Source of the DNA: Diplonema japonicum
Taxonomy: Eukaryota > Euglenozoa > Diplonemea > Diplonemida > Diplonemidae
Assembly: GCA_964019335.1 (NCBI GenBank)
Contig: OZ025694.1
Coordinates: forward strand, 124,001-188,000
Direction: 5' to 3'
Length of the DNA: 64,000 bases
Numbering within the stretch: the stretch's first letter is position 1; every line of letters begins with the position of its first letter. Below are positions 49,584-59,940 of the stretch, piece after piece. The notes below the pieces were generated by a model. That model was not told where the DNA came from. It worked only from the letters and a program-made list of their open reading frames with translations, and searched no databases. The translations under genes and the position numbers were made by a program.

Positions 49584-51494
49584 ATGGGGGGCAAGAAAGC
49601 GGGAGCAACGGTTTGTGTTTTCTTTGGGGACCACCGTCTTTTTCCCCCCCCCTTTTTTTTTTTTAATCTTTTTTCCTTACAGTCGGACGACGTATTCGAA
49701 TGTTATACTCAAAATTTCCCAGAAGGCGAAAGACAAAAAGAGGTAAAAAGAAAAATTCAAAAAAAAAAAAATATATATATATATCATTTTTCCCAGGACC
49801 TTTTCAGCGAATACGAGAAAGAGGTGGACAAGCAAGCGAAGAAAAACAAGGACAAGAAAGAGAAAAAAGACAAGAAGGAGAAAACAATTGTCAACGACGA
49901 CCCGTCCGGTTCAGCCGAGGAGAAAAAGGAAAAGAAGGAGAAAAAAGAGAAGAAGGAGAAGAAAGAAAAAAAGGAGAAGTCCGACGACAAGGAGCGTAAA
50001 AGGCGTGAAAAAGAGGAAGAGGAACGGCTCGAAAAGGAGAAGGAGAGGGCAAAACTCAAAAAGGAAAGAGAGGAAAGGGAAAGAGAAGAGGAGCTCGCAG
50101 AGTACAGAGCAATCAGAAAACGAGAGAACGCAGAAGTCAACGCCATTGTAGAGGCAGTATGCGGACAGAACAAAGAACAGGAGAAGAAGGAACAACAAGC
50201 GCAGCAAGTCGTTCAACGAACTCCATCGGTAGCTAACGTTCAAATCAAAATCAGATTCGAGGGAACAGACGCTCAAAAAATGATCCTCCTCCCGAGAATG
50301 GCTACAAACGAGGACCTCATGTCCGAGGTTAAGAAGAAGTACACTACCTACCTCCCTGATGAATCTGTGATATGGTATGAGGATGAAGATGGAGACCGTA
50401 TCGAAGTCGACGATGACTGCTCTGTGGACATCTTCCTCACATCCGTTCCCGACGGTAAAAAAGGCAAACTCATCGTGTCCAAAAAAGTCGAGGAAAAACC
50501 GGATCTCAAACCGGAAAACCCCACGTCCGAGGTCATTCCCCCAATGTCTGAAGTAGCCAACCCAAAAATGAACAATGTTGAATACGACAATTGCGAGGCG
50601 CTTCCCAAAGCGGAATGTCTTAAAACCTGCACGGAGCACCACACAGCTGTCTACTGCTGTTCGTTCAATTCAACAGGCAACCTCTTCTGTTCGTCCTCGC
50701 GGGATAAATGCGTGAAGATCCACAATCTTGAAACGGGGAAGTGTGTTCACAATCTTAAAGGCCATTCCGGTTTGGTCTTATCATGCGATTTCGCTGATAA
50801 GGGCAGCCTCGTCGCGTCCGCCTCCGACGACCGTACAGCCAAAATCTGGCAAGCATCGCACGGCAAAAAACTCGTAACATTGAAAAACCACACAGACAAG
50901 GTATACTCCTGCCGGTTCAACCCGGGAAGCAGCCATCTCGCAACGGCTTCATGTGACAAAACTGTCAGAATATGGAATGTCGATACTGGTAAGCTGACAA
51001 ACACCCTTGACAAGCACAGCCTTGCTGTTTTCTCCTGCGCTTTCAACAAAGAGGGAAACCTTCTTGCAACCGCCTCCGACGACAAAACAATCAAGCTGTG
51101 GGACTGGCGGAACGGGACAGAGATCGCGACCTTAGAAGGACACAACTCCACGATTTGGAGCGTTAACTTCTCAGACGATGGTACGCAGCTTGTCTCTGGT
51201 TCAATGATGAACGAGATTAAGATCTGGGACGTTGCGAAAAGAGAGGTCACAAAATCCTTAACATCGAAGCAGCCAGTCCACAGTGTCCGCTTCATTAGAG
51301 GCGGAAAACAATTCGTGTCGGTCGGCCGTGACTACGCCCTTTCTATTTGGAATACAGGCAGCCAGTCCCTTCAGTCTTACACCATCGGCCACACAAATAT
51401 TGTGTACCACACTGATTACCACGAGGGAACCGACAGGCTGCTATCAGCGTCGCTTGACTCAAAAGTAAAACTGTGGAAACTTCCGCCTGTGTAA
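49584..51494 (+). CDS. PB1-WD40 repeat protein (family member 1)
   Basis: Likely exons 49584-49610, 49683-49742 and 49797-51494, about 594 residues. Both proposed introns (72 and 54 nt, GT...ACAG and GTAAAAA...CCCAG) are stop-free multiples of three, so the unspliced frame is also open; they are called because their translation is low-complexity (Phe/Pro, Lys/Ile/Tyr runs). After a Lys/Glu-rich coiled-coil region comes a PB1 domain (VQIKIRFEG ... VIWYEDEDGDRIEVDDDCSVDIF, an OPCA-type acidic motif), then about seven WD40 repeats to the end (LFCSSSRDKCVKIHN, LVASASDDRTAKIWQ, LATASCDKTVRIWN, LATASDDKTIKLWD and so on). PB1 domains pair head to tail with other PB1 domains, so this is probably a scaffold. 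Two relatives lie downstream. Confidence 0.78.
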   Translation: MGGKKAGATVCVFFGDHRLFPPPFFFFNLFSLQSDDVFECYTQNFPEGERQKEVKRKIQKKKNIYIYHFSQDLFSEYEKEVDKQAKKNKDKKEKKDKKEKTIVNDDPSGSAEEKKEKKEKKEKKEKKEKKEKSDDKERKRREKEEEERLEKEKERAKLKKEREEREREEELAEYRAIRKRENAEVNAIVEAVCGQNKEQEKKEQQAQQVVQRTPSVANVQIKIRFEGTDAQKMILLPRMATNEDLMSEVKKKYTTYLPDESVIWYEDEDGDRIEVDDDCSVDIFLTSVPDGKKGKLIVSKKVEEKPDLKPENPTSEVIPPMSEVANPKMNNVEYDNCEALPKAECLKTCTEHHTAVYCCSFNSTGNLFCSSSRDKCVKIHNLETGKCVHNLKGHSGLVLSCDFADKGSLVASASDDRTAKIWQASHGKKLVTLKNHTDKVYSCRFNPGSSHLATASCDKTVRIWNVDTGKLTNTLDKHSLAVFSCAFNKEGNLLATASDDKTIKLWDWRNGTEIATLEGHNSTIWSVNFSDDGTQLVSGSMMNEIKIWDVAKREVTKSLTSKQPVHSVRFIRGGKQFVSVGRDYALSIWNTGSQSLQSYTIGHTNIVYHTDYHEGTDRLLSASLDSKVKLWKLPPV

Positions 51495-51849
51495 AAAAAA
51501 AAAAAAAAAAAAGGAAAAAAAATTTTTTTAAAGGGGGGATTTTTTTTTTTATAGAGAAAGAAAAAGTTGAGGAGGCCTGTGTTGCCCATTTTTTGTACCT
51601 GGGGGGGGGGGGGGGGGGAAGGGGGGGCAGTTTCACCTTTTCGTCATGCAATTCTTTTTTTTTTTCAAAGGATGCATATGTGTAATTTTAAAAACATGGG
51701 GAGCTTTTGTATTTTGATAATTACACAAAAAAAATGAGGGGGGGGGCCCCCCTTGTGATGATGAATCTTTCCTAAACTTTTTTGTTTTTGTTTTTCTTCC
51801 CCCCCTTTTTTTTTCTCCCCCTTTATAATTCTTTTTTTTCTTATTCACT

Positions 51850-51880
<31 letters not shown>

Positions 51881-52455
51881 GTGTGTGTTTTTTTTTTTTT
51901 TTTTTATGCATGGAGAAAAGACCAAAAGCATAGCGCGGGAAAAAGAGAAAAAATGGTAGGGGGGAAACCCAACAATAGATTTGTTTAAAGATCATCTTAT
52001 TCTTTCTTTTTACATAAAAAGCACGAGTGTATAAATGTTTTTTTTTTATTTTTCTTTTTTTTTTTTTCATAACTCAGAACCTTATGTGTGTCACGCGATT
52101 AGGCAAGGGAAAGGTGGTCATTCCATTTATTTGCCTTTTCTCCCCCCCCCCTTTTTTTTTTATAGCTCTTCTTCTTCTCAGAAAGAAACTTTTTTTTTTT
52201 TTACATTTTCTTTGGGGGAATGAAATCAATAATTTCACTTCAAACCAGTATCACCGCAACTAACAGCAACCAAAACCAGGAGACGCCCCTTAGGATTTCC
52301 TTTTTTTCTTATTATTCTTTTTCCCTTAAACAGGGCGCCACCCACGTTGGCCGTCCTTTATCTCTTATACAAAACTTTTTCTTCCAATTTTGGTGGGGGC
52401 CATATTTGCTAACTTTTCTCCATCAGCAAAACAAAACAAAACGGGGAAAAAAATG

Positions 52456-52492
<37 letters not shown>

Positions 52493-52860
52493 TTATTCAC
52501 GAATATTATTCAATAATGATTTTCTTTTTTATTTTTAACCACTCGGGTGAATTAAAAATAATATTCATGAGTGGCAGAAAGATCTTTTTTTTTTTTTTTT
52601 TTTTCCCGTCGGAGGCTTATTCATTGAAACGTGAAAAATGTGGTTTTGCATTTACTTCAACAATTTCTTATTTCATTCTGATATTCTGTAGTGTTCACCC
52701 CACTTAGAACCTTGCTAGAAATTTGAAAAGTATCACCCCCACAGTTTACTGGCCCAGCTCGACACCGACTGAGGAACGCGCTGCTTGCCTGCTGTGAGCA
52801 AATTGAAATTTTCTAGAGTTGAGTGAAAAGTAAAAATTGAGAGAAGTAAACATAGAAAAG

Positions 52861-52892
<32 letters not shown>

Positions 52893-53618
52893 ACGGAATC
52901 GCGGCAGCATTTTTTATTATCTTTCTTCTTCACCTTCTTTTACCATGACGAAAAAAAAAAAAAAAAAACTTTTTTCGTCATTTTTCTAAATGCCCGCGCC
53001 TATGTGATTCCTCCCATCTCCTTACTCCCCCCCTCCCCCCCCTCCCACTTTTGCATTTCTTTCCTTTGTCCTGAACACAGAGGCGTAGACCAAAGGCGAT
53101 ACCCTTTTTTTTTTCCATTCTAATTAGACACACTTGGTACAGGGAAGAAGATACTAAAAATCATTATTTTTTTTATTTTTTCTCTTTTTTTTTTTTTGGG
53201 TGGGGAGATGGTTCTCAAGTGGGATTTACCCTTTTTAAGCATCGCCTTTTCTGTTGTTGAAAACCGAAATAAGGAGAAACATAAACAAAAAAGAAAATAT
53301 GAAGAAAGAGTGAAGAATAGAAATAACAGGGGGGGGGGGGGGGGGGTAAGGAAAACTGCGCCTGTGTAAGGGGCTTTGTAAGTAAATAAAGGGGAGTAGT
53401 GGTGGGGGCTCCCTTTTCCCTCTTTTATTCATGTCAATTTTCCTTTTTTTTTTAAAGCCTTTTTTAAATACCCCCCATGGATTTTCATTCCACTGATTCT
53501 TTGCTCCCCATTCTCCCCCCCCCCCCCCCCCCCATTCTTATAATGAGATTTATTTGCTTCCCATTTTTCACAACAAAGCTGCCCGGGCCAGTTAAGCCCC
53601 CCCCCCCCCCCCCCCCCC
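51495..53618. other. 2.1 kb intergenic, dominated by homopolymers
   Basis: No gene with support. Contains long T, A, G and C runs, an AT-rich imperfect inverted repeat (about 52496-52570, TTCACGAATATTATT versus AATAATATTCATGA), and C tracts up to the element at 53619. Confidence 0.6.
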
Positions 53619-53813
53619 AGGGCTATGCTGGCATGGAAACGCGTTTCCATGCATTTTTTGAAAAAAAGGGAAACGGATACGGATACGGAAACGGAAACGG
53701 AAACGTTTCCTTATGTTTCCTTAAGAGGGAAACGCGTTTCCATAAGAATTTTGAAAAGTATGGAAACGGAACGGAAACGGAAACGTTTCCGCGTTTCCTG
53801 CCAGCATAGCCCT
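53619..53813. mobile_element. MITE with perfect 15-bp TIRs and GGAAAC repeats
   Basis: AGGGCTATGCTGGCA at 53619-53633 and TGCCAGCATAGCCCT at 53799-53813 are perfect inverted repeats. The 165 bp between are almost wholly GGAAAC/GTTTCC hexamer-like repeats on both strands, so the whole element can fold. No ORF. Flanked by C and G runs. Confidence 0.7.
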
Positions 53814-53837
53814 AGGGGGGGCCATAGGAGGTCGTTA

Positions 53838-54203
53838 TTTGCCCTTTTTCAGGCTCTTCGCCAAGGGCATTTTGGGCCCTTAAAAAACTGTAACCACCCC
53901 AAAAGTGCCCACAAATCACCCAAACCCCCGTTTCCCGATGTTTTCCGGCCCCAGAAGTGCCCAGAATCATGTTCTAATTTTGGGGCCCCCGTTTGGTACT
54001 TTCCCTATGTAATCCTAGGGAACATAAAATATGGGCCCCTAGGATTACATAGGGAAAGTACCAAACGGGGGCCCCAAAATTAGAACATGATTCTGGGCAC
54101 TTCTGGGGCCGGGGGTTTGGGTGATTTGTGGGCACTTTTGGGGTGGGTACAGTTTTTTTAAGGGCCCAAAATGCCCTTGGCGAAGAGCCTGAAAAAGGGC
54201 AAA
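53838..54203. repeat. Fold-back element: long near-perfect inverted repeat
   Basis: Arms 53838-54020 and 54037-54203 are reverse complements over about 165 bp with a roughly 16-nt loop. The left arm has about 16 extra bases (around CCCGATGTTTTCC) and a few mismatches. Landmarks: TTTGCCCTTTTTCAGGCTC at the left, GAGCCTGAAAAAGGGCAAA at the right. It ends about 80 bp before the ATG of the protease gene. Confidence 0.9.
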
Positions 54204-54261
54204 AAGTGGCCCTTTTTAAGGACCATATGACCCCCCCTACCCCCCCCCGCTATCCCACCAC

Positions 54262-54263
54262 AG
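54262..54263 (+). promoter_or_regulatory. Candidate trans-splice acceptor AG
   Basis: A C-rich tract ends in CCCACCACAG, 24 nt before the protease ATG and between the fold-back and the gene. Confidence 0.4.
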
Positions 54264-54286
54264 GCAAAAAGAAAAAAAAACCAAAA

Positions 54287-55249
54287 ATGAAAACGAGCCT
54301 TGCGATGATGTGCCTTGCGACTGCAGCTGCCGGGATGCCTGCTTCGTACCTTGAGGCGAACGAGGGCCTCCTGTGGAGGAACTTTAAGGAGACCTACGGG
54401 AAGAGGTACTCCGGCTCTGACGAGGCGCACAGGAGGGCCATCTTCAGGAAGAACATGCTGAAGGCGGCAAGGTTCGAGGGGGAGAACCCCAAGGCGACCT
54501 TCGGGATGAACGCCTTCAGCGATATGTCTGAAGAGGAGTTCAAGGTGTACCACAGCCTGCAGGTCCCTGTGAAGAAGAGCCCCTCGAGGGTGTTCGAAGG
54601 GGTGGCGGCGACCCCTGTGGACTGGAGGACGAAGGGTGCTGTGACCCACGTGAAGAACCAGGCGCAGTGCGGGAGCTGCTGGGCCTTCTCGACGACGGGA
54701 GGGATCGAGGGGCAGTGGTTCCTTGCGGGGAACACCCTGACCTCGCTGTCGGAGCAGGAGCTGGTCTCGTGCGACAAGAACGACGACGGGTGCGACGGGG
54801 GTTTGATGGACAACGCCTTCGAGTGGCTGATGTCCGAGCACAACGGGCAGATCGTGACGGAGGCCTCGTACCCGTACACCTCTGGCGGCGGGGTGAACGG
54901 GGCGTGCCACGATGTGTCGGCGAAGGCAGTGGGGGCCACCATCTCCGGGCACCAGGACATCGCACACAACGAGGAGGAGATGGCAACCTGGGTGTCAGGT
55001 AACGGCCCCCTCTCCATCGCCGTGGACGCCACCTCTTGGCAGACCTACACTGGCGGTGTCATGTCCAACTGCATCAGCAGGCAGCTGGACCACGGTGTCC
55101 TTATCGTTGGCTTCGCCGCTGACTACTGGGTCGTGAAGAACTCCTGGGGTGCCTCCTGGGGTGAGAACGGGTACATCAGGCTCGCCAGGGGCACCAACCA
55201 GTGCCTCCTCAACCAGTCCCCCTGTACCTCCAAGGTCACGAAGAACTGA
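54287..55249 (+). CDS. Papain-family (cathepsin L-like) cysteine protease precursor
   Basis: 320 residues. Signal peptide at 1-17 (LAMMCLATAAAG), inhibitory pro-region at about 20-100 with the ERFNIN-like helix (RRAIFRKNM) and the FGMNAFSDMSEEEF segment, then the mature enzyme starting near ATPVDWRTKGAV. Catalytic residues: Gln in NQAQCGSCWAF, Cys in the same motif, His in LDHGVLIVGF, Asn in VVKNSWGASWGENGY. EGQWFLAGNTLTSLSEQELVSC-type sequence, the CDGGLMDNAFEW segment and the GTNQCLL end are close to trypanosomatid cysteine proteases, which supports a euglenozoan origin. There is no C-terminal extension. Likely a lysosomal or secreted endopeptidase. The upstream ORF extension into the fold-back repeat is ignored; the ATG after ACCAAAA is chosen. 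Confidence 0.92.
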   Translation: MKTSLAMMCLATAAAGMPASYLEANEGLLWRNFKETYGKRYSGSDEAHRRAIFRKNMLKAARFEGENPKATFGMNAFSDMSEEEFKVYHSLQVPVKKSPSRVFEGVAATPVDWRTKGAVTHVKNQAQCGSCWAFSTTGGIEGQWFLAGNTLTSLSEQELVSCDKNDDGCDGGLMDNAFEWLMSEHNGQIVTEASYPYTSGGGVNGACHDVSAKAVGATISGHQDIAHNEEEMATWVSGNGPLSIAVDATSWQTYTGGVMSNCISRQLDHGVLIVGFAADYWVVKNSWGASWGENGYIRLARGTNQCLLNQSPCTSKVTKN

Positions 55250-55470
55250 TCCTTTTTGCTGTGTCTAAGATAGTTTACTATCTCTTTTTCTCTCTCCCCC
55301 TCGCCCCCTCGGCCGTCAAGGTTGGGCGGGGCAACCAGCGTGTTTTATTTACGTTATGTGACCTCATGTTGTGATACTAGTACGGCTGCCTGGGCGGCTC
55401 TTTTTTCTTTTAAACCTTAGGGGTCTAGTTAGCTCTAGTCAAAGCTTCTTTGATACAATTCTTTCCACAC

Positions 55471-55472
55471 AG
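55471..55472 (+). promoter_or_regulatory. Candidate trans-splice acceptor AG
   Basis: TTCTTTCCACACAG ends 7 nt before the ATG of the second PB1-WD40 gene. Confidence 0.35.
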
Positions 55473-55479
55473 TAGAGCC

Positions 55480-56982
55480 ATGGGAGAGGCAGGTGGAAAC
55501 AATGAATTTTATGGAAGGGTTGGGGTGAAGCTTGTGTGTGAGGGCTCGGAGGAAACCTTGAAGCTGATCTTCCTCAAACGGACGGCGTCGAGAGAAGACC
55601 TCGTGTCCGAGGTACAACGTAGGTACGGGGATGCCATGATAACATTTGAAGAAGACGGCGACCGCATCGAAGTGGACACCGCTGAGGTAGTAGGACATTT
55701 CCTCTCCTCCATCCCTGAGGGTGCGAAGGGCAAGCTCTTCATCTCGAAACCATCACAAGCACACAATGAAGTCGAAAGCCTACGTGCTGTAATTGAAGAA
55801 CAGAAGGCCGTAATCACGACGCAGAACGAGAAGATCGCACGATTCGAGAGCAGTTCAAGGGAACCGGCCTGCGAAGAACCGAGATCCATCCCCGAGCAAG
55901 AAGTGCTGTACGTGATGCAGCTTGAGAATAAAATACGGGAATTGCAGAAGAACGACGCAAGGCTGAGGAACCAGGTGCGCGAATTGCAAAGCGAGGATGA
56001 GCCTCAAGAGGACAAAACCGTTTCAAAAGAAGACTTTATGCCCTTAGAGGCTGAGCTGTTGCGGACGTTCGCAGTGCATGAGACCGCTGTGCATTGCTGT
56101 GCCTTCAGTCTGAGAGGGGACCTTTTATGTGCGGGTGGCAAAAGCGGTTTTCTGACGATTAGCAACACCGAAACAGGGAAGACGCTGCACAAGGTAAACG
56201 CGCACACCGGCTTCCTTCGCTCCAAAAAGAAAGGCGTGCTGCTGTCCTGCGACTTTGCCGAAAACGGCGACTTCGTAGCCACAGCCTCCAACGACAGAAC
56301 CGCGAGAATATGGCGTGTTTCCGACGGGAGCAGACGCGCGATCCTTCGAAAGCACTCCGATAAGGTTTACTGCTGCAGGTTCAGCCCCGGAGGCTTCAAG
56401 CTAGCTACGACATCAATGGACAACACCGCATTGATCTGGGACGTGCACACAGGCAAACTTGCTCACACGCTGAAACAGCACAGCATGTCCGTGTTCACTT
56501 GCACGTTCAACACAGAAGGGAACATCTTGGCAACAGGAGGTGACGACAGGGCAGTGAAGCTTTGGGACTGGCGAGACAACGCCGCAACCGCAAGCTTGGA
56601 AGGACAGGTCACCACTATATGGAGCGTCGGCTTCTCACAAAACGGGACGCAGCTAATTACCGGATCGATGGGTGGCGAGATAAAGGTCTGGGACCTCAGG
56701 AAACAAGAAGTGCTGAAGTCTCTGATGTTGGAAAAGGGTGTACACAGCGCACAGTTCATCAGAAACGACAGCCAGTATGTGACATGCGGTCGGGACAACG
56801 CCATCTCTATACGGGGTACTAACGACCACAGCCTTCACTCCTATACTGTTGCAAACAACTACGGAGTGCAGCATGCGGATTATCATGAAGGGACGGACAG
56901 GCTGCTCACCTGCTCTGTCGACTCGACGGTGAAGTTGTGGCGGCTTCCTTTGCAGAGAGAGTGCTCTTTTGTTGACGAATAG
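55480..56982 (+). CDS. PB1-WD40 repeat protein (family member 2)
   Basis: 500 residues, no intron needed. Starts directly with a PB1-like domain (about 12-90; KLVCEGSEETLKLIFLKRT, ITFEEDGDRIEVDTAEVV), then a coiled coil (about 100-185; SLRAVIEEQKAVITTQNEKI), then about seven WD40 repeats (about 195-495; FVATASNDRTARIWR, LATTSMDNTALIWD, LATGGDDRAVKLWD, ITGSMGGEIKVWD, LLTCSVDSTVKLWR). It lacks the Lys/Glu-rich N-terminus of the 49584 paralogue. Between the first and second repeats it has an extra RSKKKG insertion. Scaffold function is inferred from both domains. Confidence 0.85.
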   Translation: MGEAGGNNEFYGRVGVKLVCEGSEETLKLIFLKRTASREDLVSEVQRRYGDAMITFEEDGDRIEVDTAEVVGHFLSSIPEGAKGKLFISKPSQAHNEVESLRAVIEEQKAVITTQNEKIARFESSSREPACEEPRSIPEQEVLYVMQLENKIRELQKNDARLRNQVRELQSEDEPQEDKTVSKEDFMPLEAELLRTFAVHETAVHCCAFSLRGDLLCAGGKSGFLTISNTETGKTLHKVNAHTGFLRSKKKGVLLSCDFAENGDFVATASNDRTARIWRVSDGSRRAILRKHSDKVYCCRFSPGGFKLATTSMDNTALIWDVHTGKLAHTLKQHSMSVFTCTFNTEGNILATGGDDRAVKLWDWRDNAATASLEGQVTTIWSVGFSQNGTQLITGSMGGEIKVWDLRKQEVLKSLMLEKGVHSAQFIRNDSQYVTCGRDNAISIRGTNDHSLHSYTVANNYGVQHADYHEGTDRLLTCSVDSTVKLWRLPLQRECSFVDE

Positions 56983-57840
56983 CCCTTTTTTTTTTTTTTT
57001 TTGCTGGAACAAGTAAACAAATTTTTGAAAAGAATTGTTATTGCAAAAAAGAGTAGAGGCAGCTTGTCCGTTTACCCCTACTGTAAGTGGAAACGGCTTG
57101 CACAAACAAAAATGGCTTGCGCAGACATCGATCCGTCGGAGTTGTCGGTTATACTATACCCGGAGGGGGCCCCCACGGCGCCGGCGGACCCGGACTTGCA
57201 CAAACAATCAGCCGACTCTTTTTTTTCTTTCTTCCAGGTGGGACTATACTAAATGTAGAACAGGCCCTACGTGGCCAAAAGTATAGAATTGTTGCTGACC
57301 TCCTCGTACCCACCGGGCAACGGATGAGTGGAAGACCCTGCAGTATGCTCATCCGGCGAACTGGCAACAGGGGGCGTATGGAGCATTGGTGAACAAGATA
57401 TCCCGGCGTAACAAACCCCTTTGTTAATCGTGTCGATGCTTAGGGGGCTTGGATTCACCGCAACCGCGCTTTGAATTGGGCAGCAGGTCGGACCGCGAAG
57501 CGACCCAGGTGTTGGCAACACCTCCCAAAGCGAGCTGGGGATGCATGCGCACTCTAGCTTACGGGCGAAAGATAAATGTCCCCCTCCCCGGTCGTGAGGC
57601 CTATGGGTGTGGCACGCCATGTCTGAAACGTTTAGCTCCCTTGAAGCTCACACCAGTGTGCGAGTTTAGCCCATTTTTTGGCACGTTGGCGATGGCTGTG
57701 GTGGTCGTTGCAAGAGCGCCTATAGGTAGTATTGGACGATACAGTTAACAGAATAGTTTCTTTTTTTTTGTCCACTTTTCTTTTTTTTTTTTGTTTCCGG
57801 TCCGATTTGGTAGTTTTAGAGTTTTATTTTTGCTTTTTTA

Positions 57841-57874
<34 letters not shown>

Positions 57875-58153
57875 CCCCTCTTCCAAAAGGTAACCCACGT
57901 CGTTTGGTGGAAAGGTTTCAGAGAAGAAACAACCAGGTTACGGAAACTGCCGTCGCCTTCAGTTTCATATAAGTTGTCCGATCCTCCCCTGGAACAGTTG
58001 AACTTTTTATTGTATTTAACAAGTGCTGCTCATAGTGCCCTTATCCTCAGTTGCTGCACTTATTATTCTTCGTATGAGTACGTCAGCGTGGACAAAAAAA
58101 AAAAAAACAAAAAAAAAAAAGTCAAACTCGTAAATAATGGAATATTTCTGCTC
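56983..58153. other. Intergenic with ordinary-composition stretch
   Basis: Homopolymers at both ends. The 57250-57760 stretch looks like unique sequence without a long frame and contains one doubtful 46-codon ORF at its start (57112-57252). It might be a decayed gene or noncoding RNA; I cannot decide. Confidence 0.5.
57112..57252 (+). CDS. Possible small ORF or first exon, doubtful
   Basis: 46 codons after a CAAACAAAAATGG leader of the type used by real genes here. Peptide is Ala/Pro/Asp-rich (SELSVILYPEGAPTAPADPD). A strong acceptor-like CTTTCTTCCAG lies inside it at 57237, so part of this may be intron. No family recognised. Confidence 0.25.
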   Translation: MACADIDPSELSVILYPEGAPTAPADPDLHKQSADSFFSFFQVGLY

Positions 58154-59342
58154 AGGGCTCGGAGGAAACCCTAAAGCTGATCTTCCTCAAACGGACGGCG
58201 TCGAGAGAAGACCTCGTGTCGGAGGTACAACAAAGGTACGGGGATGCCATGATAACATTTGAAGAAGACGGCGACCCGCATCGAAGTGGACACGACCCGT
58301 GTTTTGAGATACTTCTTCTCCTCCATCCCCGAGGGGGCTGCGGGAAGACTCTTCGTTACGCAACACGCCAACACACGGGAGGTGATTGAAGAACAGAAGG
58401 CAGTGATCACAATGCAGGGCGACAGGATATCAGAACTGGAAAACAAAGTAAACGAGCTCCTGAAACCAGTGCAGTCCTTGAAGCCAAAACCAAAACTGCT
58501 GAAGCTGTTCAACGGACACAGCAAGCCTGTCGTATGCTGCGCCTTCAGCCCTGGAGGAGACCAGTTTTGTTCGGCCAGTGAAACATGCCTCAAGGTACAG
58601 GACATCACCGGGAAGATCCTGTACAATGCCAAACACGGCAACGTGTTGTCTTGCGACTTCGCCGATTCATGCCGTCTCTGGCCTCATCTTCAAACAACAA
58701 GACAGTACAGCTCCACCGCACCGGAGACTGGAAGAACATCGTGACCCTGTTGGCGCACACTGACAAGGTGTACTGTTGCAAGTTCAGCCCGGGAGCCGCC
58801 CACCTTGCCACATCATCGTCCGACCGAGCGGCTCTGATATGGGATGTGGAAAAAGCAGCAGTTTCGCGGACGTTATCTGGGCACAGCTCGGCCGTCTTCA
58901 CGTGTTCTTTCAGCAAGAATGGTGCTCTTCTTGCTACGGGGTCGGACGACAAGACCGTGAAGCTGTGGGACTGGCGAATCGGGAAACCAACACATACTTT
59001 GAGAGGCCACACCTCCCCTGTGTGGGGGACAGATATTTCACAGGATGGGACACAGCTTATCTCGGGATCGATGGGGACAGCTATCAAGATCTGGGATTTG
59101 CGACAGACTGCTGTGTCGAAACCCCTGATCGCGAAGGCGGCGTGCACTGTGTGAAATTCATCAGAAACGACGAGCAGTTCATTACATGCGGTCGCGACAG
59201 CGCCATCTCCATTTCGCGCGTGATCATTCCCTCTATTCTTACACAGAGGGGCACAACAAGACTGTTTGTCACGTTGCCTATCATGAAGGACCGATAGGTT
59301 GCTGTCTGCTTCAGCTAATTGGACGTGAAGCTATGGCAGCAT
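58154..59342 (+). pseudogene. PB1-WD40 family member 3, frameshifted pseudogene
   Basis: Homologous to 55541 onward of the second gene, but without an ATG or the first about 20 residues; homology starts right after CTGCTCAG. Frame breaks relative to the paralogue: an extra C near 58273 (GGCGACCCGCATC), a deletion/shift near 58665-58675 removing part of a WD repeat, a shift near 59135, another near 59220, and a further one with an in-frame TGA near 59322. Between breaks the sequence still encodes PB1 fragments (LKLIFLKRTASREDLVSEV), a coiled coil and WD40 repeats (LATSSSDRAALIWD, LATGSDDKTVKLWD). Multiple lesions make sequencing error an unlikely full explanation. Confidence 0.85.
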
Positions 59343-59940
59343 GTAAGGAAGGTGGGGTGACCACTTTTTTATTTTTTGCTACTTGTACTTTTTTTTTTTT
59401 TTTTTTTACCCCAATTTAATTAGCCACATATCACTCTCAAAAGTGGCCTCTTCGCTCAGAAGATTGTCATTTGAAGTGCATACCTCCTCTCTTACCCGAA
59501 CGACAAAGAAAAAAGAAAGAAGAATAAAAAAGAAAAGGTTACCTGCTCAAAAAGATTGGGACGACCAAACTTTCTATTCTTTTTTCCAAAAAAGAAAAGG
59601 AAACAAAAAAGAAAAAAAACGAAACGAGAAAAGCAGTTTAGTATCATCGGAGATGGAGGAGTCCGGTCCGGAACAGAAGAAAAAAAAAAAAAAAAAAAAC
59701 GTTTTCTCTATTCTTCTGTTTATACTGTGTGGAAAAAATGAAGGGATACCAAAAAAAGAAAACCTTCGCAGCTTTTTAAAAAACCTTTTTTGCTCGTGCG
59801 AACAACAAAGACATATAGTCATAAAGAATTATTTTTCGATATCGTTCCATTCCATATTTCTTTTCTCTTTTTACATCTGAAAACCGTTTTTGGGAAGAAG
59901 AAGAAAAAAAAAGAAGGGGGAAAAAAAAAAAAACCTCACC
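59343..59940. other. Intergenic, homopolymer-rich
   Basis: No gene seen; ends in an A/G-rich leader before the PPR gene. Confidence 0.65.

Noticed and set aside
52390-52707. 105-codon ORF in homopolymer-rich intergenic DNA
   Set aside because: Dominated by Lys and Phe runs from poly-A and poly-T.
54128-54286. N-terminal extension of the cysteine protease into the fold-back repeat
   Set aside because: The extension is repeat-derived and would place the signal peptide internally; the ATG at 54287 gives a normal preproenzyme.
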